From Candidatus Atribacteria bacterium 1244-E10-H5-B2 (GTDB taxonomy: Bacteria > Atribacterota > JS1 > SB-45 > 34-128), in NCBI GenBank assembly GCA_003575245.1, contig NMQN01000306.1:1-5644 (forward strand): a stretch of DNA of 5,644 bases. The letters run 5' to 3'. Under the pieces are notes generated by a model, which had not been told where the DNA came from, ran no database searches, and was given only the letters and a program-made list of their open reading frames with translations. Position numbers and translations under genes: made by a program. This document shows positions 1 to 4,865 of this stretch, piece after piece; within the stretch, counting starts at the first letter, position 1, and every line of letters starts with the position of its first letter.

Positions 1-175
1 CCATCACAGAAAGGTTACAATCGGCATCTGATCCGTGAGGATTCATGGTTTGTGGAGCTGCAGCTACTGCAACGTTTATACTATCTTTACCCGCAGCGAT
101 TCCACTGATAAGAGTGGTCATAATCAATCCTAAAACTAAAAGCAAAATAACAGTAATAGATGTTAATCTTTTCAT
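1..175 (-). CDS. N-terminus of an ABC-type substrate-binding protein, family 5 (peptide/oligosaccharide type), partial
   Basis: The start codon is ATG at 175, preceded by AGGAG at 183-187 with 7 nt spacing. The gene runs off the left edge after 58 codons. Residues 1-28 form a signal peptide: basic MKR, a hydrophobic core around residues 7-23, then a small-residue end (SGIAA) that fits signal peptidase I cleavage near residue 28. The next residues, VAVAAAPQTMNPHGS, have the form of the first strand and loop of SBP family 5 proteins (DppA/OppA type, usually xxxLDPHxS). These bind peptides, oligosaccharides, nickel or other solutes outside the membrane for an ABC importer. The substrate cannot be told from this fragment. 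No lipobox cysteine is present near the cleavage region. The gene lies 343 nt downstream of ptsI and is probably its own transcription unit with a long leader. Family assignment rests on a short stretch, so it is likely but not certain. Confidence 0.7.
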   Translation of the reverse strand, partial: MKRLTSITVILLLVLGLIMTTLISGIAAGKDSINVAVAAAPQTMNPHGSDADCNLSVM

Positions 176-518
176 TTTTTTTCTCCTTTAAAATTTTTTT
201 TTATTTTTTCTTACTCTTTTTTTCAAGATCTAAAATTATCCTGACATTTAAATATTTTTTTCCGTTACCCTCCTTTATATCTATAAATCTTCTTTTACAC
301 TTCTGGTAAATTATTTGAATTCGACCACCCCCTTATATTTTTTTACCCTGCCCCCCCTATGATTGCCGAGAAACCGGGGAGCAGGGGACGGCAACCCAGA
401 GAACTCTGGAGAGAATAAGCCGGACTACCGAGATCGAATATTTTTAAAAATAACCTCTAATTAAGTGTTAGACATTTAATTCTAGGCATGCGCAGGAAAT
501 ATTAAAATCATAAAAAGT
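176..518 (-). other. Gene-free region between ptsI and the substrate-binding protein gene
   Basis: This stretch contains no ORF with a credible start. From the ptsI side it holds an AT-rich inverted repeat at the ptsI stop, a perfect 14-bp palindrome TATTTTTAAAAATA at 439-452, the GC-rich structured element at 346-436, an orphan Shine-Dalgarno-like AAAGGAGGG at 268-276 with no start codon at the right distance, and an A-rich (minus strand) run at about 176-226 leading to the real ribosome binding site of the 175 start. I could not find a convincing -35/-10 pair on the minus strand. GATAAT-like and TATAAA-like hexamers occur, but without a good partner. Confidence 0.7.
346..436 (-). promoter_or_regulatory. 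GC-rich structured RNA leader, possible riboswitch or other cis-element (unassigned)
   Basis: This is a GC-rich island in otherwise AT-rich non-coding DNA, lying 171 nt before the downstream gene. Three pairings are visible: (a) 346-356 with 376-386, 11 pairs; (b) 363-368 (TTGCCG) with 389-394 (CGGCAA), 6 pairs; (c) 396-400 with 405-409 (CCAGA/TCTGG), a hairpin. Stems (a) and (b) cross, so they either form a pseudoknot or exclude each other. A fourth pairing, 419-422 with 389-392, competes with (b) and encloses (c). Position pairs 352/380 and 395/410 are C.A mismatches when read on the plus strand but G.U wobbles on the minus strand, which supports a minus-strand transcript. No U-run follows stem (a), so it is not a simple terminator. 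I compared it from memory with common riboswitch classes (SAM, cobalamin, c-di-GMP, TPP, glycine, ydaO, ykkC, THF) and could not assign it. Confidence 0.45.
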
Positions 519-539
519 TTACAAATTTCTTATGATTTT
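504..539 (-). terminator. AT-rich inverted repeat across the ptsI stop, weak candidate terminator
   Basis: AAAATCATAA at 504-513 is the perfect inverse of TTATGATTTT at 530-539, with a 16-nt loop holding the ptsI stop codon (519-521). On the minus strand the stem ends in TTTT followed by AATATTT. With only two G/C pairs of ten the hairpin would be weak, so it may instead only delay 3' end decay or be chance. No stronger terminator is seen directly after ptsI. Confidence 0.25.
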
Positions 540-2144
540 TTTGGCTTCAGGAATTTTGGACGGGGACATACTTAGTTCGTCAATTCCCATTTCCACAAGT
601 TTTGGGATTGCTTCAGGGTCACCTGCAAGTTCTCCGCATATACCTGTCCACTTTCCTTTTTTATGAGAAGCATCAATTGTCATTTTTATAAGTTGCAGCA
701 TTGCAGGGTGAAGAGGATTATATAAATAGTTTAAATTTTGGTTTGTTCTATCTGCCGCAAAGGTATACTGCATAAGGTCATTTGTACCAATACTGAAAAA
801 ATCTACATAATCTGCTAATTCATCTGCACTTAACGCTGCAGAAGGAATTTCTATCATAATGCCCACTTCGATATTCTTGTCAAAAGCAATATTTTCTTTT
901 ATAATCTCTGCTTTCACTTCTTCTAACACTTTATTTGCCTGTTCAATTTCTTCTTTTATTGCAATCATCGGATACATAATACGCACTCTCCCATAGATAC
1001 TTGCACGGAGGATTGCCCTGAGCTGTGTCTTAAACAACTCTTTTCTTATTAAGCAGAGTCTTATGGCTCGGACACCTAGAAAGGGGTTTAATTCCTTATC
1101 CAAATTAAGTGCAGGTATCTGTTTATCTCCTCCAATGTCTAATGTACGTATGATAACAGATTTACCTTTAAACTTCTCTAAAACCATTTTATACGCCTCA
1201 AATTGTTCTTCCTCTGTTGGAGGAGTCATCCTATTAAGAAACAAAAACTCTGTTCTGAAAAGCCCTACTCCCTCTGCTCCTTCTTGGAGTGCAATATCTG
1301 CATCTTCAGTTTTTCCAATATTTGCGGAAACTTCTATTCTTTTTCCTTCTTTTGTTATGGCATCTAAGAATTTTATTTTTTCTAATTCTTCCTTTCTTTT
1401 TTCTATCCTTATAATCTTTTTTTTATAATGACTTAATGCCTCTCCGTCTGGTTCAATTATTATCTCTCCGTCATTTCCATCTAAAATTAATATATCCTTA
1501 TCTTTCACCAAATCCATTATTCCTTTGGCTCCTACAACTGCTGGTATCCCAAGTGCTTCTGCAAGGATAGCGGTATGTGAGGTTATTCCACCAACTTCCG
1601 TCACAAATCCTAGAACGTTCTTTTTATCTAAGCTTGCTGTATCTGAAGTTGTTAAATCTCTTGCAACAACAATTGCAGGATATGGAAGGGAAGACAGATT
1701 TGACTTCGGCTTATGCAGGATAGATCTTATGAGTCTTTCTGAGACGTCCCTTATATCTTTCGCTCTTTCTCTGAAATATATATTTTCCATTTGTTCCATT
1801 GCATTTGCGTTTTCCTCAAATGCTCTACTCACAGATGCTATTATCGAAAAACCTTGTCCTATTAATTTAGTAATTTTTTTTGTTATTATCGGATCCTCTA
1901 AAAAGAGAAGATGTGCCTGAAAGATTTCTGCCTCTTTACCTGCTCCTTTTGCCTTCATCCTCTTATAGAGTTCCTGTATTTCTTTTTCAGAAGCTTTTAT
2001 CGATTTTTGAAGAATTTCTTCTTTTTTCTCTACAGGAATATTATCTTTTTCTTTATTATTGATTTCTAATGGCTCTACAATATAGAGAAATGCTTTACCA
2101 ATACAAATGCCTTTTGATACGCCAATTCCTTGAAGTTTTTTCAT
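519..2144 (-). CDS. ptsI: PTS enzyme I (phosphoenolpyruvate-protein phosphotransferase)
   Basis: Cytoplasmic enzyme that takes phosphate from PEP and passes it to a histidine on HPr, the first step of PTS phosphorelays. The 541-residue product shows the family's domains in order: N-terminal HPr-binding/helical part (about 1-145), swivelling phosphohistidine domain (about 150-235) with GGITSH and active His190, and C-terminal PEP-binding barrel (about 255-541) with GLFRTEFLF (Arg297), RTLDIGGDK (Arg333), EIPSA (Glu432), GTNDL (Asp456) and GICGE with acid catalyst Cys503. All key residues match E. coli EI within one position. The ATG overlaps the dhaM stop (TAATG) and has GGAG at 2155-2158, which suggests translational coupling. 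The C-terminus is about 30 residues shorter than E. coli EI (575 residues), ending shortly after the SMSPSKIPE motif. Placed last in the dha operon, it probably serves the HPr domain of DhaM, though it may also supply other PTS systems. Confidence 0.95.
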   Translation of the reverse strand: MKKLQGIGVSKGICIGKAFLYIVEPLEINNKEKDNIPVEKKEEILQKSIKASEKEIQELYKRMKAKGAGKEAEIFQAHLLFLEDPIITKKITKLIGQGFSIIASVSRAFEENANAMEQMENIYFRERAKDIRDVSERLIRSILHKPKSNLSSLPYPAIVVARDLTTSDTASLDKKNVLGFVTEVGGITSHTAILAEALGIPAVVGAKGIMDLVKDKDILILDGNDGEIIIEPDGEALSHYKKKIIRIEKRKEELEKIKFLDAITKEGKRIEVSANIGKTEDADIALQEGAEGVGLFRTEFLFLNRMTPPTEEEQFEAYKMVLEKFKGKSVIIRTLDIGGDKQIPALNLDKELNPFLGVRAIRLCLIRKELFKTQLRAILRASIYGRVRIMYPMIAIKEEIEQANKVLEEVKAEIIKENIAFDKNIEVGIMIEIPSAALSADELADYVDFFSIGTNDLMQYTFAADRTNQNLNYLYNPLHPAMLQLIKMTIDASHKKGKWTGICGELAGDPEAIPKLVEMGIDELSMSPSKIPEAKKIIRNL

Positions 2145-2869
2145 TATTCTTCTTCTCCAAATTTATTTTCTATAAGTTCCTTGAGGCCTCTTATCGCTTC
2201 TTGTTTATCTTCCCCGTCAACACTAATTTTAATTTTTGCACCTTTTTCTGCACCGAGAGAAAGCACTCCTAAGATGCTTTTTGCATTTACTTTTTTGCCG
2301 TCTTTTTCTGCTGTGATATTTGATTTGAATTTACTCGCACTTTGTACAAAAAGTGCCGCAGGTCGAGCATGTAATCCCATTTTATTAGTAAGCGTAAGAA
2401 CAACCTCACCTGCAAGAGACCCTTCTGTAACAGGAACCTCGAGAGATTTTATATAAACTAATGGAATTTGCCCTGTAACTTTTGCCCTAGTTATAACATT
2501 ACGAGCAGCAGAATCTACTTTTTCAAGAGTACTACCAATAGAAGCTTCCACTGCAGCAATAATAGAACCCTCCACTATCGGCGCTTCACTCATCACTATC
2601 TTAGTTTGTTTCTCAGAAGGAAGCATTTGGATAGCCATTTTAGTGCTTAATACAGCACTACCTAAGTCCATCAATACAAGGACTCCCTTAGTGTGATACG
2701 CATCATTAATGGCTTTTAAGATTCGATCCACACTGGTACCAATAGTATCGTTGTTATCCAATCCACCAGCCGCAACGATAGAAACCTTACCTTGGCTCAT
2801 CTGATCAGCTAACTCTTTCACGCCTTCAGCTAATTTACGGCTGTGGGCTACAATAACGATGCCAACCAT
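2144..2869 (-). CDS. dhaM: PTS-dependent dihydroxyacetone kinase phosphotransfer subunit DhaM with fused HPr domain
   Basis: Phosphocarrier that rephosphorylates the ADP held by DhaL. With the ATG at 2869 the product is 241 residues. Residues 1 to about 125 are the EIIA-Man-like DhaM domain (MVGIVIVAHS, phosphohistidine His9; later GVLVLMDLGSA and EAPIVEG). A linker of about 25 residues follows, then an HPr domain (about 154-241) with NKMGLHARPAA (phosphohistidine His167) and NAKSILGVLSLG, where Ser198 matches regulatory Ser46 of Firmicute HPr. The E. coli DhaM also carries an EI fragment after HPr. Here full-length EI is a separate downstream gene. The frame opens further upstream to a TTG at 2887, but that codon lies within the ribosome binding site stretch, and the ATG start puts the histidine at residue 9 as in E. 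coli DhaM. The gene starts 20 nt after dhaL. Confidence 0.95.
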   Translation of the reverse strand: MVGIVIVAHSRKLAEGVKELADQMSQGKVSIVAAGGLDNNDTIGTSVDRILKAINDAYHTKGVLVLMDLGSAVLSTKMAIQMLPSEKQTKIVMSEAPIVEGSIIAAVEASIGSTLEKVDSAARNVITRAKVTGQIPLVYIKSLEVPVTEGSLAGEVVLTLTNKMGLHARPAALFVQSASKFKSNITAEKDGKKVNAKSILGVLSLGAEKGAKIKISVDGEDKQEAIRGLKELIENKFGEEE

Positions 2870-2876
2870 ACTTATT

Positions 2877-2884
2877 CTCCTCCT
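2877..2884 (-). promoter_or_regulatory. Ribosome binding site that decides the dhaM start
   Basis: AGGAGGAG lies 7 nt before the ATG at 2869. The longer frame starting at TTG 2887 would place this strong site inside the coding region, so the ATG is preferred. Confidence 0.85.
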
Positions 2885-2889
2885 CAATG

Positions 2890-3531
2890 TTAGATCTTTT
2901 TATTCCAAGTTTCATAAGCAGTCCTTAAAATTAAATAAGATGAAGTGGCACCAGGATCCTGATGTCCAACACTTCGCTCCCCTAAATAACTGGCCCGGCC
3001 TCTTTTGGCCAGCATAGGTATAGTATCCTTCATCCCTTTATGAGCAGCATCCACCATCGAATGGAGGGCTTCTATTGTATCCTTGCCATTAGTAAAAGCC
3101 TGTTTAAGTGCTTCCAAGGCGGGAGCAATAACATCAACCATCGTTTTATCCCCAACTCTGGCTTTTCCTATATTTAATATTCCTTTCAGCCCACAGTCGA
3201 TAAAACTGACCAAGTCATCATCAGAGAGATAAATCTTTCCTATCATAGCTTTTCCTGCTTCTATGTAAAAAGTGCCATACAAGGGTCCGCTCGCCCCCCC
3301 TACAGTACTGACAAGAGACATCCCTGTCGTTTTTAGAATGGTACCGATATCCTTATCCTCTAAACTGGGTAATATACTCATCACTTTCTCAAAGCCCCGA
3401 TTCATATTAATACCATGGTCAGCATCACCAATGGGCGAATCCAAATCGGTGAGATAATTTTTATTCTCCATTAATACCTTGGCAGTTGCTTTTAACCACC
3501 TTAAAATATCATCTTTGGTTATTTTTTTCAG
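2890..3531 (-). CDS. dhaL: Dihydroxyacetone kinase ADP-binding subunit DhaL, probable CTG start
   Basis: Cytoplasmic subunit of the PTS-type DHA kinase. It holds ADP/ATP with two Mg ions and passes phosphate from DhaM to DHA on DhaK. Numbered from the CTG at 3531 (213 residues; E. coli DhaL has 210), it shows LDSPIGDADHG with Mg ligands Asp31, Asp36 and Asp38, GGASGP at 78-83, GDKTMVD at 128-134, and the nucleotide-lid region KRGRASYLGERSVGHQDPGA at 176-195. The first in-frame ATG (3471) would drop 20 residues that fit the family's first helix (MKKITKDDILRWLKATAKVL) and has only a weak AAGG before it. The frame is open to a TAA at 3549 with no ATG, GTG or TTG, while CTG sits 9 nt after AAAAGGAG. 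An out-of-frame ATG-ATC-TGA overlaps this start, so a one-base deletion just after a former ATG is an alternative. Function is secure; the start is not. Confidence 0.93.
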   Translation of the reverse strand: MKKITKDDILRWLKATAKVLMENKNYLTDLDSPIGDADHGINMNRGFEKVMSILPSLEDKDIGTILKTTGMSLVSTVGGASGPLYGTFYIEAGKAMIGKIYLSDDDLVSFIDCGLKGILNIGKARVGDKTMVDVIAPALEALKQAFTNGKDTIEALHSMVDAAHKGMKDTIPMLAKRGRASYLGERSVGHQDPGATSSYLILRTAYETWNKKI

Positions 3532-3540
3532 ATCATTAGT

Positions 3541-3548
3541 CTCCTTTT
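3541..3548 (-). promoter_or_regulatory. Ribosome binding site for the dhaL CTG start
   Basis: AAAAGGAG lies 9 nt before CTG 3531 but only 4 nt before the ATG at 3536, which is followed after one codon by a stop. Spacing and homology to the DhaL N-terminus both favour CTG as the functional start. Confidence 0.6.
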
Positions 3549-3617
3549 AGCAGTTTTACGCTTTTTGGTAGTCTTTGCTTCAGTGACATTCTCCCCACCC
3601 TTTAAGGAAGTGGATCC

Positions 3618-3663
3618 AAAAAATAGAAATTTAGAGTGGGAGGGGATTCCCCCCACTCTAAAT
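3618..3663 (-). terminator. Rho-independent terminator between dhaK and dhaL
   Basis: On the minus strand the stem is 12 bp (652-nt-free, contiguous pairing of 3652-3663 with 3629-3640), then one bulged T at 3641, then 3 bp of G-C (3649-3651 with 3642-3644) and an AATC loop. It is followed by the U-rich run TTTCTATTTTTT at 3618-3629. On the plus strand the stem would be followed by TATCTCTT, a poorer U-tract, so minus-strand function is favoured. It would end or reduce transcription after dhaK. Confidence 0.8.
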
Positions 3664-3741
3664 ATCTCTTAACATTCATCTCCACCTGCAAAGGATAGGT
3701 CTTTCTAGTAAACTTTGCAATACTTCTTTAAATCTTCCACA

Positions 3742-4815
3742 TCAAATACCCCAGCGTATCCCAGTAGTTTTAACCGGAGCATCCCACAACTTGATCATTT
3801 CATTATCCATTTTAACTAAGGTAATAGAACATCCCTGCATCTCAAGAGAAGTTATGTAGCGACCAATGAGGTTGCGTACGATCTTGATTCCTTTTTCTTT
3901 ACATATTTCGTACAATTTACGGTAGATTATAAGTAATTCAATATCTGGAGTACCACCCATACTATTAACAAAAGCTAATACCTCATCGCCCTCCTTAAAC
4001 GGTGGATCTGTTACTTCAATATCAACCCATCCCTTTTTTTCTCCATCCCATTGAGTGATAGTTCGCGTATAGGGATCATCCTCGATGATTGATAGAGCTA
4101 ATAACTCGGTAATCTCATCAGCGGTCTTAAGATTCATCCGTTTACGACCAGGCTCACCATGAATGCCTATACCAATCTCTATTTCATCAGGACCCAATTC
4201 GAAAGTTGGTTTTCCATGCATAGGAGCAGTACAAGAAGTGAGAGCCATACCCATACTACGGCCATTAATATTAACCCTACGACCTAGGTTAACTAATTCC
4301 TTCAAATTGTAACCCTCCTCTGCTGCAGCACCTAAAATATGTTCAGCAATGATTGTTGTACCTACGCCTCGTCGACCCTCAGTGAAAAGACTATCCTTAA
4401 CAGCCGCATCATCGTCTATTATAATGATATCTACTTTAATACTTGCGTCATGAGCCATATCAGCAGCCATTTTAAAGTTCATAACATCACCACTATAGTT
4501 CTTGATAATATACAATACACCTTTATCAGTAGCAACCATTTTAGTGGCTTCTAACATCTGATCTGGGGTTGGAGAGGTAAAAATATCGCCGGGACAAGCA
4601 GCATCTAACATACCTAAACCGACGAAACTACCGTGCATAGGTTCATGTCCACTGCCACCACCAGAGATAAGGCTTACTTTGTTCTTTACTGGGGCATCAA
4701 CTCGGTAGATGAAGTTGGGATCAAAATGAACTTTAATCATGTCTGGATAGGCCATAGAAATGCCTTCCAACTCTTCCTTAACCACATCTTCTGGTTTATT
4801 AATTAACTTTTTCAT
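3742..4815 (-). CDS. dhaK: Dihydroxyacetone kinase DHA-binding subunit DhaK (PTS type)
   Basis: Binds DHA through a hemiaminal bond to a histidine and presents it to DhaL for phosphorylation to DHA phosphate. The 357-residue length fits E. coli DhaK (356), and both ends align, from MKKLIN to LWDAPV near the C-terminus. Visible motifs are SGGGSGHEP with His57, NYSGDVMNF with Asp110, IIDDDAAVKDSL and GRRGV in the nucleotide/DhaL-facing region, and GIGIHGEPG with His219, the residue that forms the covalent link. These correspond to E. coli His56, Asp109 and His218. There is no fused DhaL-like domain, so this is the split PTS-type enzyme and not the ATP-dependent single-chain kinase. The start is ATG at 4815 with AAAGGAGGA at 4825-4833. 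It lies 50 nt after glpF and is followed by a terminator, so dhaK may be made in excess over dhaLM. Confidence 0.97.
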   Translation of the reverse strand: MKKLINKPEDVVKEELEGISMAYPDMIKVHFDPNFIYRVDAPVKNKVSLISGGGSGHEPMHGSFVGLGMLDAACPGDIFTSPTPDQMLEATKMVATDKGVLYIIKNYSGDVMNFKMAADMAHDASIKVDIIIIDDDAAVKDSLFTEGRRGVGTTIIAEHILGAAAEEGYNLKELVNLGRRVNINGRSMGMALTSCTAPMHGKPTFELGPDEIEIGIGIHGEPGRKRMNLKTADEITELLALSIIEDDPYTRTITQWDGEKKGWVDIEVTDPPFKEGDEVLAFVNSMGGTPDIELLIIYRKLYEICKEKGIKIVRNLIGRYITSLEMQGCSITLVKMDNEMIKLWDAPVKTTGIRWGI

Positions 4816-4865
4816 ATTATTATATCCTCCTTTATTATTTTTCTTACCAAAAATTAAGAAATATT

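Larger units (their letters stand above)
3532..3741 (-). other. Long dhaK-dhaL gap with terminator and two tiny ORFs
   Basis: In dha operons these two genes are usually close together. Here 210 nt separate them. The gap holds the Rho-independent terminator at 3618-3663, a 25-codon ATG ORF at 3602-3679 that runs through the terminator hairpin (AGGTGG 2 nt before its ATG), and a 17-codon ATG ORF at 3536-3589 whose stop lies 4 nt before the dhaL CTG and which has AAAGGG 8 nt before its ATG. Neither small ORF resembles a protein I know. No clear promoter for dhaL was found between the terminator and the gene. Confidence 0.5.

Noticed and set aside
346..386. Long GC stem as a Rho-independent terminator of the ptsI transcript
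   Set aside because: On the minus strand it is followed by TAAAAAAATAT, with no U-run, so intrinsic termination is not supported.
346..436. Reading the structured element as a c-di-GMP-I or SAM-type riboswitch on the plus strand
   Set aside because: Fragments such as AGCCGGACTACCGA and CGGCAACC look similar, but the conserved core and GNRA-capped hairpin of GEMM and the SAM-I core are absent, the wobble pairs favour the minus strand, and no plus-strand gene follows.
1063..1920. Plus-strand open frames of 121 and 131 codons opposite ptsI, and other plus-strand frames elsewhere
   Set aside because: They lie entirely opposite genes with full conserved motifs, have no ribosome binding sites and no recognisable products; they are shadows of the real coding strand.
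2870..2887. TTG 2887 as the dhaM start
   Set aside because: It would place the strong AGGAGGAG inside the coding region and add six residues absent from the DhaM family; ATG 2869 fits spacing and His9.
3531..3615. Lys-rich minus-strand frame ending KKRKTAKRRLMI just before dhaL, as the tail of a lost gene
   Set aside because: Its only in-frame candidate start is a GTG near the terminator stem with no good ribosome binding site, and A-rich DNA readily gives Lys-rich frames.
3727..3741. Frameshifted extension of dhaK past its TGA
   Set aside because: DhaK is already full family length and ends with the expected LWDAPV region; the out-of-frame tail has no family match that I know.
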